64,000 bases of DNA, taken from NCBI GenBank assembly GCA_937920495.1, contig CALEUQ010000017.1:1-64000 (forward strand), in the 5' to 3' direction. Each line of letters starts with the position of its first letter. Within the stretch, counting starts at the first letter, position 1. The translations under genes were made by a program, and so were the position numbers. This stretch comes from an uncultured bacterium. Lineage in GTDB: Bacteria > Spirochaetota > UBA4802 > UB4802. Under the pieces are notes generated by a model. That model saw only the letters and a program-made list of their open reading frames with translations, searched no databases and was not told where the DNA came from. Of the stretch, positions 7,251 to 15,798 are shown piece by piece.

Positions 7251-9245
7251 ATGGGGTTACTGGAAAAAGCATTACAGTTTAAACAGGAAATCAATAAAAA
7301 GGGCAAAGAAACGCTTATAGATACAATTATTGGACCAGCTGAAACTGAATTTATACATCACAGAAAGGATGACGCATCCATAACTTTACAGGATGATCAG
7401 GATACAATTGAATTGAGTAATGGCGACCTGAAAAGTGTTGAGCCAATTGAAGATGAGTTATTTATTTTACCGGATGATAATATTCCAGCAAAAGATAAAG
7501 TTGATACTGTTATCACCAATTATGATACAATAATGGTGCAGGACCAGGAAGTTAAATTGAATGATGAACCTGATTATTTAGGCCCCGAAGATGAACCTGA
7601 TTTAGGTGTATTACAAAATGCCGTTCTTCAGGAAACAAATGTAAATAAAACTGAAAGTAATAGCAACAGGACAGATAATAACACAAAATTCAGAATTATT
7701 GAATCTCCGGAAGCAACTAAAGACAGTGTAAGTCCTATCCAGGAAGGAGAATCCGGAAAACAACCTATGTCTGTTGAGTATTCCATAAAGCCTGATAAGA
7801 AGTTTCAGGACTTTGTTGTTTTATACGAAATAGGTAAAGAAATAGTAAAGTCCAATACTCTGAATGAATTATACGATACCATCCTTTTCTCTGTTATGGG
7901 ACAGATTGGTTCTGCATCTGCAACATTATTGGTACTAAACCCGGAAGACGAAAATACATTAGTTGTTGCTGATTCGCGTGGTATAACTATTAAAAACAAG
8001 AATGTAGGTTTTGATATAAATAAAGGGCTATTCAATATACTTATGCAATCAAAAGGGGTTGTGGATATAGAACAATTCAAACAGCAACCTCAATACAGGG
8101 ATGAGTATTATCAGTTAATTGCTATTGATGCCCGTTTATTTATTACTCTGCGCTATGATTCAAAAGTCTTTGGGGCTTTAGTTCTTGGTGAAAAGATAAC
8201 AATTGGTGATTACAGTGAAGAGGAAATTGATTTTATTGAGCAGATAAGCGAGTTTGCTGCCATAGCGTATGAGAAAGTTCATAAGATGGAACAGATGGAA
8301 AATGATATACAAAAGGCAGTAAATGACAGGAAATTCTGGGATGAACTGGATGAATATAAACTGAGTTTACGAAAGTACCCGCAAAAAGAATATTTCAATG
8401 TAACTGCTAAGAACTTGATGAAAGCATATAGTTTCTTAAGTTATGCTGCATACATCAAAAATAATAAAACTTCCAACTATTCGTTATTATTCACAGATGA
8501 AGAAGATATACTGCTTCTAAAAGATTTGGCAAATTCTATTAATAGTGATTCCGCGTTTGTTGATTATATAAAATCATTCAACTCTGCCACTGATATAGAA
8601 GAATTTGACCGAAACAAAGCGGTACGAGGGATTTTTCCTGAAAGCAATATCCGAAAGATGACATTATTCTGGGTCAATCCTTTTAAGGTTGGTGATGAAC
8701 TCCTTGGTTTTTTCTGCGTCTATAGGCTACGTGATTATCAACACAAGGAAATCCAATTTGAACGCTTCAAAGTGATAACTGATATTTTGCTGAGTCATTA
8801 TTTCATGCATGAATTGATTGAATCTCAATATGTTAATTATATTGATATTATATTGCCTGTTTTTAACAGAATTACTAAAGAATTATCACATGCTTCCAGA
8901 TTGACAATTCCTCTTACGGTAATACTTTTTACAATTAAAAATTTAAAACGGTACTACACAGTACAGGGATTAGAAAAAACCAGGGAGCTCATAGGTAAAA
9001 TTGAAGCAATTATAGTAAGCCGGCTCTCTGATGGTGATTTTACTGCAAGGATTGATAGAAATAAATTTTTAATTGTATTGCCTGGCAAGAACAAAAAATT
9101 TGCAGTACCGTTTGCAAACGCCCTGAAGAATGAAATGGTGCAGCAGTTCAGTGACAGGGAACTGCAATTGCTGATAACTTTTTTGATGGCGGAATATCCT
9201 GAAGATGGCACTGATATATATTCGTTGCTTGATGCAATTGATTAG
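7251..9245 (+). CDS. GAF-domain protein with degenerate GGDEF-like C-terminus
   Basis: This is a cytoplasmic signalling protein of 664 residues. Residues 1 to about 180 are acidic and probably unstructured. Residues of roughly 185-345 form a GAF-type ligand-binding domain (FVVLYEIGKEIVKSNTLNELYDTI, then the VFGALVLGE core and the FIEQISEFAAIAYEK end). The C-terminal 150 or so residues resemble a nucleotide-cyclase fold, but the GGDEF signature is replaced by a sequence around RIDRNKFLIVLPG, so diguanylate cyclase activity is unlikely. The ATG at 7251 is chosen because TTAGGAG lies 10 bases upstream; a TTG at 7242 overlaps the previous stop. It probably shares an operon with the acidic protein upstream. 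The next gene is convergent, with one base between the stops. Confidence 0.8.
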   Translation: MGLLEKALQFKQEINKKGKETLIDTIIGPAETEFIHHRKDDASITLQDDQDTIELSNGDLKSVEPIEDELFILPDDNIPAKDKVDTVITNYDTIMVQDQEVKLNDEPDYLGPEDEPDLGVLQNAVLQETNVNKTESNSNRTDNNTKFRIIESPEATKDSVSPIQEGESGKQPMSVEYSIKPDKKFQDFVVLYEIGKEIVKSNTLNELYDTILFSVMGQIGSASATLLVLNPEDENTLVVADSRGITIKNKNVGFDINKGLFNILMQSKGVVDIEQFKQQPQYRDEYYQLIAIDARLFITLRYDSKVFGALVLGEKITIGDYSEEEIDFIEQISEFAAIAYEKVHKMEQMENDIQKAVNDRKFWDELDEYKLSLRKYPQKEYFNVTAKNLMKAYSFLSYAAYIKNNKTSNYSLLFTDEEDILLLKDLANSINSDSAFVDYIKSFNSATDIEEFDRNKAVRGIFPESNIRKMTLFWVNPFKVGDELLGFFCVYRLRDYQHKEIQFERFKVITDILLSHYFMHELIESQYVNYIDIILPVFNRITKELSHASRLTIPLTVILFTIKNLKRYYTVQGLEKTRELIGKIEAIIVSRLSDGDFTARIDRNKFLIVLPGKNKKFAVPFANALKNEMVQQFSDRELQLLITFLMAEYPEDGTDIYSLLDAID

Positions 9246-9246
9246 T

Positions 9247-10170
9247 TTATCTCAGCAGCAATAATGGATTTATTGGTTTACTGTTCTTCCTGATTTCAAA
9301 GTGGAGGTGAGGACCTGTAGTCCTTCCCGTGTTGCCTGATTTTGCAATGAGCTGTCCTGCAGTTACTATCGCCCCTTTTTGAACAAATATTTTATTTAAA
9401 TGGCCATATAATGTGAAATAGTCCCTGCTATGTTTCAGGATAACCAGGTTACCGTAGCCACCCATCACACCTGAAAATACAACCATACCATCACGTGATG
9501 CATAGACAGGTGAGTTGATGGGACATGCAATATCCACACCTGCATGAAATTTATGTGCGTGGTCTATGGGATCTTTACGAACACCAAAATACGAACTAAG
9601 TTTGCCAACAGTAAGAGGTGAAACAAATGCAGTGCCAAGAAACAGAGAACGGTCTAAATCATTCAAGTTGCCACACGGAATAAATATATATTGCTTATGT
9701 TCATTATTAAGTATTCTATTAACATTTAGTATATACTGTACAGGTATTCGATAGTTACTGGCGATAGCATCATACGTTTCATTGTGAGATTTTTCATAAA
9801 GTATGCCGCGCATATTTGGTATGTATAATGTGAGCCCTTTTTTTATATCTGATGGAGCCGAAAGTGAATTTATGGAAACTATTGTATCAAGATCAAGATT
9901 TGTAACAGATACTATATCCCAGAATGTTTCATTTGCTTTAACTGTGTATTTATATATAACGAGCGAGGGTAATTCATCAACAGAGCGATTGCTTTTTATA
10001 GTATACAGCGTTTTACGTATATCCTTACGTAATTGGATTATAATATCATCATTGCGCGAAAGATTATTGATAACAGGAATTATTTCAGCAACAATGTGTT
10101 GAACTGGGATTACAATAAGACATAATAATATGCAAAGACCTAAAAAAAAATGTGATTTAAAAAATTTCAT
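9247..10170 (-). CDS. LysM-domain M23 family metallopeptidase (cell-wall hydrolase)
   Basis: The predicted product is a secreted peptidoglycan endopeptidase. After an N-terminal hydrophobic anchor (HFFLGLCILLCLIVIPVQHIVA) there are one or two LysM repeats (YTVKANETFWDIVSVTNL; SHNETYDAIASNYRIPVQYILNVN). A complete M23/lysostaphin-type domain follows, with the zinc ligands HAGVD near residue 208 and HLHFE near residue 287 and the typical LYGHLNKI and GNTGRTTGPH signatures. The start at 10170 (MKFFKSHF) puts the signal sequence at the N-terminus; an ATG at 10185 is the alternative, and neither has a good ribosome binding site. It is divergent from the gene at 10361 and near a bactofilin gene, a pairing common in organisms where bactofilins organise cell-wall hydrolases. 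Confidence 0.9.
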   Translation of the reverse strand: MKFFKSHFFLGLCILLCLIVIPVQHIVAEIIPVINNLSRNDDIIIQLRKDIRKTLYTIKSNRSVDELPSLVIYKYTVKANETFWDIVSVTNLDLDTIVSINSLSAPSDIKKGLTLYIPNMRGILYEKSHNETYDAIASNYRIPVQYILNVNRILNNEHKQYIFIPCGNLNDLDRSLFLGTAFVSPLTVGKLSSYFGVRKDPIDHAHKFHAGVDIACPINSPVYASRDGMVVFSGVMGGYGNLVILKHSRDYFTLYGHLNKIFVQKGAIVTAGQLIAKSGNTGRTTGPHLHFEIRKNSKPINPLLLLR

Positions 10171-10360
10171 ATATACTGTTAGCATAATATTTTAGTGGAT
10201 TTATTTTTACTATCGGTAGTTAGTGGGTATACTTGATTATTTATTTTTTATGGTATGCCTGTAAAGTGGTAATGATCTACTGAAGAATTTATGTTGCAAA
10301 AAAATATTACGTTTGATAGTATAGCGTAAAATGTTGTAGAAAATTGTGTAATGAAGGATT

Positions 10361-11134
10361 ATGGACGAACGAGAAGAAAAAGCTAAACAGATTGTGCGTT
10401 CTATACGAGCGCTGGAAGGTGTGATAAAGACTTCACCTGATGTAAAACAGCGTGAGCGGGTAAAAAAAGATTTGAAATCACTGAAGGATAAACTCAAAGA
10501 GTTGTATCCTGATGTGGATCAGGATGAGCTTATTGAAGCAATATTAACTGATGATTTAATGGTAACTCCAACCGGCAAATCAGAACTGGAATCTTCAGAA
10601 TATTTAAAAAATATTGAGATTGAAAAAATATCTAATTTCAAAGATGATTATGAAATTAATATAGCTGCCTCAATTTTAAAGTATTTTTCAGAAAGAATCT
10701 GGGGTGTGATAGCGGATCAATATACCAAGTTAGATTATTCCAATTCACTGGAACGGGATACGCTGTACAGAAAACTTGATGAATGCCAGCGAGCATTAAA
10801 GATTTTTCAGCAGACACTGGATGATATTGAAAAGGCAAATACAAGCACTCATATTTCTCAATTAAACTTAATGCGAATGCGGCAGGGAAGGCTATTTTTG
10901 ATGGATTTATTTTCTTTTTTTAAAGATGTTAATGATTTTGTAACAAAAATACTTGCTGATACAGAATTTGATGGCACTATGGTTTTAAACGCCGATGATA
11001 AAATAACCTATGCCAGGTATGATATATACAAAACCTTTGAAGGCTTGACAGTGAAAGAAGCGTTGCGCTATCTTAAAGGTTTTGTTCAGGAAGTATTGCA
11101 AATAATTAAAGTGCCTGATAAAACAAAGTTTTAA
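10361..11134 (+). CDS. Conserved-looking cytoplasmic protein of unknown function, helical
   Basis: This 257-residue protein has no signal peptide or membrane segment. Residues 1-65 are a charged helical, probably coiled-coil region (REEKAKQIVRSIRALEGVI; LKSLKDKLKELYPDVDQDEL). The middle and C-terminal parts are amphipathic helices containing RMRQGRLFLMDLFSFFKDVNDF and end with EALRYLKGFVQEVLQIIKVPDKTKF. GAAGGA lies just before the ATG. It sits between the LysM-M23 peptidase and bactofilin genes, so a role in cell shape or envelope organisation is plausible but is inference only. I do not recognise the family. Confidence 0.75.
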   Translation: MDEREEKAKQIVRSIRALEGVIKTSPDVKQRERVKKDLKSLKDKLKELYPDVDQDELIEAILTDDLMVTPTGKSELESSEYLKNIEIEKISNFKDDYEINIAASILKYFSERIWGVIADQYTKLDYSNSLERDTLYRKLDECQRALKIFQQTLDDIEKANTSTHISQLNLMRMRQGRLFLMDLFSFFKDVNDFVTKILADTEFDGTMVLNADDKITYARYDIYKTFEGLTVKEALRYLKGFVQEVLQIIKVPDKTKF

Positions 11135-11221
11135 TATTACAATTAATAATATATGGCATATATAGCACCTCTTACGTGGGAGTGATGTATATACATGGCT
11201 AATTTAAAATTAATTTTGATG

Positions 11222-11250
11222 TTGACATAAATATATTCATTATATAGCTA
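11222..11250 (+). promoter_or_regulatory. Possible sigma-70 type promoter for bactofilin-pdxA
   Basis: A perfect -35 hexamer TTGACA (11222-11227) is followed by an AT-rich tract with -10-like TATATAGCTA (11241-11250), about 30 bases before the bactofilin start. The spacing to the best -10 match is 13-17 depending on register, so the -10 assignment is uncertain. Confidence 0.35.
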
Positions 11251-11278
11251 TGAAAAAAAATGAAGGGCAGGTGTATCT

Positions 11279-11701
11279 ATGGCTTTAGCAAAATCTGGTG
11301 GTGATGTTGCCAATAATGTTATAGGCGAAAATTCATATTTCAGTGGCAAATTTCTTATTAATGGTTCATTGCGCATAGATGGGCGTTTTGAAGGAAAATA
11401 TTTACAGGCTGACCAGCTATATATTGGGCCAAACGGAAAAGTTAAAACCAATATTAACGCTGTATCAGTTATTATTGAGGGACTGGTTATAGGTAATATC
11501 AATGCAACTAACAGGGTTCTGTTAATGCCCACTGCAAAAATATTGGGGGATATAAAAACACCTGAACTTATAATACAGAATGGCGTAATATTAGAAGGAC
11601 GCTGTACCATAGCTAATGATCTCAAGATTTCTGCCAAGGACTTGATTGAGAATGAATATGAAAAAAATAAATTAATTCCCGAGGAGTTTCTTGCAGATTA
11701 G
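11279..11701 (+). CDS. Bactofilin (polymer-forming cytoskeletal protein)
   Basis: Bactofilins polymerise without nucleotide into right-handed beta-helical filaments that position cell-wall and envelope enzymes. The 140-residue protein has a short N-terminal tail, then a repeated beta-strand core (about residues 15-115) with the family pattern: SYFSGKFLINGSLRIDGRFEG, then VIIEGLVIGNI, then LIIQNGVILEGRC. GGGCAGG precedes the ATG. The last few codons overlap the start of pdxA. The nearby LysM-M23 peptidase gene fits the common bactofilin-peptidase partnership. Confidence 0.92.
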   Translation: MALAKSGGDVANNVIGENSYFSGKFLINGSLRIDGRFEGKYLQADQLYIGPNGKVKTNINAVSVIIEGLVIGNINATNRVLLMPTAKILGDIKTPELIIQNGVILEGRCTIANDLKISAKDLIENEYEKNKLIPEEFLAD

Positions 11702-12680
11702 GAAACCCAGAGTAGCTATTACCATTGGTGATCCCGCTGGCATTGGGCCGGAAGTAACATTAAAAGCATTACGTGATTTTGAAACACTGCCATGTACTCC
11801 CCTGGTGATAGGCAGGGTTGATGTTTTGCAAAAGTATTACCATAATCTCATGCCGTTGTGGGACATAGTGGATTTTGAAAAAATAAACTCCGGTGCTGAT
11901 ATCCACAAACCTGCTTTTGTAAACATCCACATAGATGCTCCATTACCACAACCTTCCTGTGGCAGTGAACTCACCGGAAAAGAAAGCCTGGCATATATTG
12001 ATGCTGCTATTCATCTTTGGAAACTAAAAATTATTGATGCTATTGTTACGGGTCCTGTCAATAAATCCCTTGTAGAGAAGTGGGTTCCGTTTATAGGACA
12101 TACTGAATATATTGCAGACCATATACACGAACATGCCCCACGTATGCTTATGTATTCCGGCAAATTCAATGTTATGCTGGTTACAACGCATGTACCTGTG
12201 TTTAAGCTAAAAGATATCATCACTTATGATGTGTTGCTACACACAGTCCAGATTTGTGAACGTAGTATGGCCATAATAATGAAAAAACATCCAAGGATTG
12301 CAATATGTGGACTTGATCCTCATTGTGGTGACGAAGGCGCAATAGGAAGTTTTGATAAAGATGTAACTACAAAAGTTGTAAGAGATGCACAATCAAAAGG
12401 GATCATAATTGAAGGGCCTTTTTCTGCCGATACTATATTTATACCACAGCGTTGGGAACAATATGATTGTGTTATAGCGCATTACCATGACCAGGGTTTA
12501 ATACCTTTTAAGATGCTGGCGTTTGATGAAGGCGTAAATGTGACTGTGGGGTTATCAATTATACGCACTTCAGTAGATCATGGAACTGCATTTGATATTG
12601 CCGGCAAAGATTGTGCAGGTTATAGCAGTATGAAGAAAGCAATTGAACTGGCAAGTTATTTAGCTTTGAAAGAGGAATAA
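11691..12680 (+). CDS. pdxA: 4-hydroxythreonine-4-phosphate dehydrogenase PdxA
   Basis: PdxA oxidises 4-phosphohydroxy-L-threonine during pyridoxal 5'-phosphate synthesis, using NAD(P)+ and a divalent metal. The 329-residue protein shows the family signatures: TIGDPAGIGPEV at the N-terminus, TGPVNKSLV, GHTEYIADH near residue 135 (metal-binding His), HYHDQGLIPFKML near residue 264, and RTSVDHGTAFDIAGK near the C-terminus. The start is a TTG at 11691 with GAGGAG 4 bases upstream, overlapping the end of the bactofilin gene by 11 bases, so the two appear translationally coupled. No other pyridoxine genes are in the window. Confidence 0.95.
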   Translation: MQIRKPRVAITIGDPAGIGPEVTLKALRDFETLPCTPLVIGRVDVLQKYYHNLMPLWDIVDFEKINSGADIHKPAFVNIHIDAPLPQPSCGSELTGKESLAYIDAAIHLWKLKIIDAIVTGPVNKSLVEKWVPFIGHTEYIADHIHEHAPRMLMYSGKFNVMLVTTHVPVFKLKDIITYDVLLHTVQICERSMAIIMKKHPRIAICGLDPHCGDEGAIGSFDKDVTTKVVRDAQSKGIIIEGPFSADTIFIPQRWEQYDCVIAHYHDQGLIPFKMLAFDEGVNVTVGLSIIRTSVDHGTAFDIAGKDCAGYSSMKKAIELASYLALKEE

Positions 12681-12686
12681 TACACA

Positions 12687-13130
12687 ATGAATACCACAAT
12701 GCTATCCACTTCATTATTAATATTAACAACAATCTGGGGATTGTCTGTATTGCTTCTATGGATGCGTCCCAGAATAGAGATAATATGGAAAATAGCAGCA
12801 TCGGGCATATATGGTTTTTACATGTGGTTTTTTTACAAAGACCTTACAAAAGGGTACAAACAATTTGAAAAAGACTGGTATCTGGTAACTATCGCTTTCA
12901 TAAAAGAATTCAGCGCTCTTATTTTTGCAAATATGTTTTTCCTGTGGCCTTTGGCTTTAATAATTATATTTTACAAGGCTGATGATGTTGGTGCAGAACG
13001 ATTGTTAAAGTTTATGTGTATATTTACCCTTATTGTATGGCTTGTTTTTACATTATATACATTTTACAGTAAACAAATTGACACATTTTTATTTCATACA
13101 CTTCGTGAAATGATTCCCAATGCTCAGTAA
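12687..13130 (+). CDS. Small integral membrane protein of unknown function
   Basis: This 147-residue protein has about four hydrophobic segments (near residues 5-25, 35-52, 70-95 and 107-126). Short charged loops such as KDLTKGYKQFEKDW separate them. It starts 6 bases after pdxA and its end overlaps the next gene by 11 bases, so it belongs to the bactofilin-pdxA transcription unit. No catalytic motif is visible and I do not recognise the family. Confidence 0.7.
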   Translation: MNTTMLSTSLLILTTIWGLSVLLLWMRPRIEIIWKIAASGIYGFYMWFFYKDLTKGYKQFEKDWYLVTIAFIKEFSALIFANMFFLWPLALIIIFYKADDVGAERLLKFMCIFTLIVWLVFTLYTFYSKQIDTFLFHTLREMIPNAQ

Positions 13131-13608
13131 ATCACTACTTGTTGTAGTATTATGTATGATACCCCTTAACAGCCAGTTTGCATCCTCAGTATGTATTGAG
13201 GCAACTGCACTGGCAAAAGCAAAAGAATATTCAAAAGCAAAGGAATTATTTTTAAAGGCTATTAAAATAAACCCTTATCACTATGCTGCACATTATGGAT
13301 ATGGTAAAACATGCCTGTATTCCGGGGATATGAATAATGCAATAAAACATCTGGATATTGCAGTAACATTGGATAAAACCTCAGCACGGGGATGGTTTTA
13401 CTTAGGTTTTGCTTACTTTTTTGCAAAAAACTATGTCAAGGCAAATCATTGCTTTAAGGAAGCATACAGATTAGATGCCAGCTTTGTTGAATCGCTTTAT
13501 AATATTGCTGTTATCTATGAAATTACCGGCGATTCATATAAATCCAGAGTGTATTTTAATAAATATTTTTATGAAAAAGAAAAGAAGGATACCGGTCTTT
13601 TGTTCTGA
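13120..13608 (+). CDS. Secreted or membrane-anchored TPR-repeat protein
   Basis: The 162-residue product has an N-terminal signal-like segment (SLLVVVLCMIPLNSQFASS) followed by about four tetratricopeptide repeats. Examples are AKEYSKAKELFLKAIKINPYH, SGDMNNAIKHLDIAVTLDK and AKNYVKANHCFKEAYRLDA. TPRs form a protein-binding superhelix; a periplasmic location is inferred from the leader. The gene overlaps its upstream neighbour by 11 bases and is the last gene of the unit. Confidence 0.8.
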   Translation: MLSKSLLVVVLCMIPLNSQFASSVCIEATALAKAKEYSKAKELFLKAIKINPYHYAAHYGYGKTCLYSGDMNNAIKHLDIAVTLDKTSARGWFYLGFAYFFAKNYVKANHCFKEAYRLDASFVESLYNIAVIYEITGDSYKSRVYFNKYFYEKEKKDTGLLF

Positions 13609-13635
13609 AAGTTGTAAGCTAAGATGAAACAATAA

Positions 13636-13675
13636 TGGAATATACTCCTGATCATTTTCGACAGGGGTGTATATC
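13636..13675. terminator. Imperfect hairpin between convergent genes
   Basis: ATATACTCCTG and CAGGGGTGTATAT can pair with a small bulge around an 11-base loop, between the TPR gene and the convergent STAS gene. There is no strong T-run, so terminator function is tentative. Confidence 0.35.
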
Positions 13676-13678
13676 GAA

Positions 13679-14011
13679 CTATTTTTTATTCTTCACATCA
13701 TCAATAGAATCAAGCAGAGAAAAATAATCCAGTACACGGGTAATTTTAAACAATGTTTTTATTGATGGTGTAATATTAAGAAAATGTAATTTTAAGGAAT
13801 TCTTTTCAAGCTTCTGATGAATTTTAACAAGAGTGCCTAATGAAAAACTATTAATGTACTGCACGTGTTTACAGTCAAGTATTACATCAGTAATTGACTT
13901 GCTTAAGTTGCCGATAATAGCTCTTTCCAGATCCTCTGAATTTTCCCTGATAATATCCTCATGAGGTGTTACAACAAGGATAGAATCCATTTTAGTGGTT
14001 TCAATAAACAT
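13679..14011 (-). CDS. STAS-domain anti-sigma factor antagonist
   Basis: The product is a 110-residue single STAS domain of the SpoIIAA/RsbV type, a partner-switch protein that binds an anti-sigma kinase when unphosphorylated. The fold signature is visible: VILDCKHVQYINSFSLGTLVKIHQKL, where the Ser in INSFSLG (about residue 56) aligns with the phosphorylatable position. A PP2C/SpoIIE-type phosphatase gene at 61465 is a candidate partner, though it is far away. No anti-sigma kinase gene adjoins it. Confidence 0.88.
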   Translation of the reverse strand: MFIETTKMDSILVVTPHEDIIRENSEDLERAIIGNLSKSITDVILDCKHVQYINSFSLGTLVKIHQKLEKNSLKLHFLNITPSIKTLFKITRVLDYFSLLDSIDDVKNKK

Positions 14012-14043
14012 AATGAATATTTTTCACATTTTATTTATTTTAT

Positions 14044-14080
14044 TTACCAGCACTGTAATGTGTTGTTACAGCGCTGGTAA
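14044..14080 (-). terminator. Intrinsic terminator after the OmpL47-like gene
   Basis: TTACCAGCACTGTAA (14044-14058) pairs along 15 positions with TTACAGCGCTGGTAA (14066-14080), with one G-T pair. On the minus strand the stem follows the stop codon at 14091 and is followed by an AT-rich tail (AAATAAAATAAA). It separates the OmpL47-like gene from the downstream STAS gene. Confidence 0.75.
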
Positions 14081-14090
14081 AGTTTAACAT

Positions 14091-15128
14091 TTATTCAATG
14101 GCTTTTATTGTTGTATCTGGTGCAATAATGTCAACAAAAACTGATAATACTGAAACTGGAGAAACATTACCAACTTTGTCAACAGCTTTTGCTTCAATCA
14201 GGTGTTCACCGTTGGTATCAAATTTTATGGCTCCAGAATAAGCTTTAAATTCACCTTTGCCGTCTAATCTGAAAAGAATAGAAGATAATCCTGATTCAGC
14301 ATCACTTGCTAAGATAGTATAGCTGTAATCAGCTGTTGCAACTTTTCTGCCATTCTTATCAAGCAGTTCTTTATCAGGCTTTATTTCTACAACAGGCGCT
14401 TTGTTGTCAACAAATATGGATACATTTCCATCAGTCAGGATAATGGGATTGCCATTTTCATCCTTTGCAACCATTGTATATTTCTCAGTATAGTTTGTGA
14501 CATTATCCATAGCTTTGATGCGCAAGTTGATGTCACCTTCAACAGGGATAGTAAAAGGCGTTAGGTATGGCTGATAGTTTGTTTTATCTATACTATATTC
14601 TACAGACTGCACTCCTGACAGCGCATCCTTTGCTTCAACAACGAATGTAAAATTTTTGGAAGCATACAGCTTGTCACCGGATTTAATGACGGGTGTAGAT
14701 ACAGACACATTAACCACCGGTGGAGTGTTGTCAACTACCACCTTAAAAGATTTTGGGTCCTCTTTATTACCAACTTTATCAATAGCATAATAGGTAATGA
14801 TGTGTTTACCTTCTTCATAGATAGCAAAAGGCTCTTTATATTCCAGTTCATCGCCGGCATTAAGCTTATACAATATTTTATCCGTTGCAATGTTGTCTCT
14901 GGAAATCAGTTCAAATTTAACTTTTGAATTTACAAATGTGCTCACACCGTTGTTGAATGATGCGGCTTTGAGTGCAGCTGTTACTATCTCTTCTTTTTTC
15001 ACTTTGGGTGATGCTGGACTCTGCACATCAGGCTGAACTACATTTTGCTGAGTGGTTTGTTGGGAAAATGACAAAGATGAAAATACTAATACTATGGGTA
15101 ATAACCATATAAGATATTTTATCTTCAT
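14091..15128 (-). CDS. Secreted protein with OmpL47-like Ig-fold repeats
   Basis: The 345-residue protein has a signal peptide (MKIKYLIWLLPIVLVFSSLSFS) and a short Gln/Pro-rich linker. Three repeated domains of about 90-110 residues follow, each ending in a V-D-N/I-x-x-P motif (VVVDNTPPVV, IFVDNKAPVV, VFVDIIAPDT). Each also carries a D-x-V-G-N or D-x-x-S-G motif (YYAIDKVGNKEDP, AKDALSGVQS, ASDAESGLSS, AKAVDKVGNVS). This is the OmpL47-type repeat known from Leptospira surface proteins, supporting a spirochaete origin. AAAGGAGG precedes the ATG. The likely location is the outer membrane or periplasm; a specific ligand cannot be stated. Confidence 0.85.
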   Translation of the reverse strand: MKIKYLIWLLPIVLVFSSLSFSQQTTQQNVVQPDVQSPASPKVKKEEIVTAALKAASFNNGVSTFVNSKVKFELISRDNIATDKILYKLNAGDELEYKEPFAIYEEGKHIITYYAIDKVGNKEDPKSFKVVVDNTPPVVNVSVSTPVIKSGDKLYASKNFTFVVEAKDALSGVQSVEYSIDKTNYQPYLTPFTIPVEGDINLRIKAMDNVTNYTEKYTMVAKDENGNPIILTDGNVSIFVDNKAPVVEIKPDKELLDKNGRKVATADYSYTILASDAESGLSSILFRLDGKGEFKAYSGAIKFDTNGEHLIEAKAVDKVGNVSPVSVLSVFVDIIAPDTTIKAIE

Positions 15129-15285
15129 ATGACCTCCTTTAGGTTGTTATACGTAATTTGTGTATGCGAATGTTTTCTAATAGTGTAAAAAAAGTTTACT
15201 ATTTTATGCTTTTCTTTGTCAAATGAAATTTTTATTTTTTCACAGGTTATATAATTTACATACTACAATTCTATTATTGTACACG

Positions 15286-15369
15286 ATTTATTCCTTAAAT
15301 AAAATTTGTGATCATAATAAACATATTGGTGTACGACTTTTTATTAACAAAATATTTTTAAGGAATTAT
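15286..15369. repeat. Dispersed terminal-inverted-repeat element, copy A (short core)
   Basis: The left arm ATTCCTTAAATAAAATTTGT (15290-15309) and the right arm ACAAAATATTTTTAAGGAAT (15347-15366) are inverted repeats matching at 17 of 20 positions. The arms and the flanking words (GTGATCATAATAAACATATTG and TTTTTATTAAC) recur in copies B (61131) and C (62888). Here the GC-rich inner hairpin is missing and only GTGTACGAC remains. It lies between two minus-strand genes and encodes no protein. Confidence 0.8.
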
Positions 15370-15375
15370 TAGTGA

Positions 15376-15792
15376 TTATTGTAAATAATTATTAGCTGTA
15401 TTGATCATCAATCGGATAATCTGATTTGCATTGGAACAGGAAATGTTATCCGGCGCATACTCAATTTTACATTGGTGGCGATAGTTACCTTTAATAATCT
15501 TCAGCATATAGTAATTCCCCTGCATGTAGCAGTCTTTGCAATTCCATATCCCTAATGAGATTAACTTTTCCACAAGCGATGAATATTCATCAAGGGGGAT
15601 TGAACGTTTTTTGTGTTCATACTGCGGATTGCTTGTTTCAATGTTTGCGGTATTCCCACTTCGCGCTATGGTAATATGCCATTCCTGATAGTAAAAAGGC
15701 GCTGGATGATAAGAAAGTGTAATAGCAAAATCCGGTGTGGGATGTTGCAATAATAATAATAGTGATACTACGATTGATTTACTGGTTATCAT
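15376..15792 (-). CDS. Small secreted protein of unknown function
   Basis: The 138-residue product begins with a hydrophobic leader (SIVVSLLLLLQHPTPDFA) and has four or more cysteines in the mature part (CKDC, HQCK, ISCS), suggesting a disulfide-bonded periplasmic or surface protein. A segment with ITIARSGNTANIETS resembles an extended beta region. It is followed on its 3' side by repeat copy A and starts 6 bases after the stop of the Nudix gene, so the two are probably co-transcribed. No family is recognised. Confidence 0.65.
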   Translation of the reverse strand: MITSKSIVVSLLLLLQHPTPDFAITLSYHPAPFYYQEWHITIARSGNTANIETSNPQYEHKKRSIPLDEYSSLVEKLISLGIWNCKDCYMQGNYYMLKIIKGNYRHQCKIEYAPDNISCSNANQIIRLMINTANNYLQ

Positions 15793-15798
15793 GCTTTA

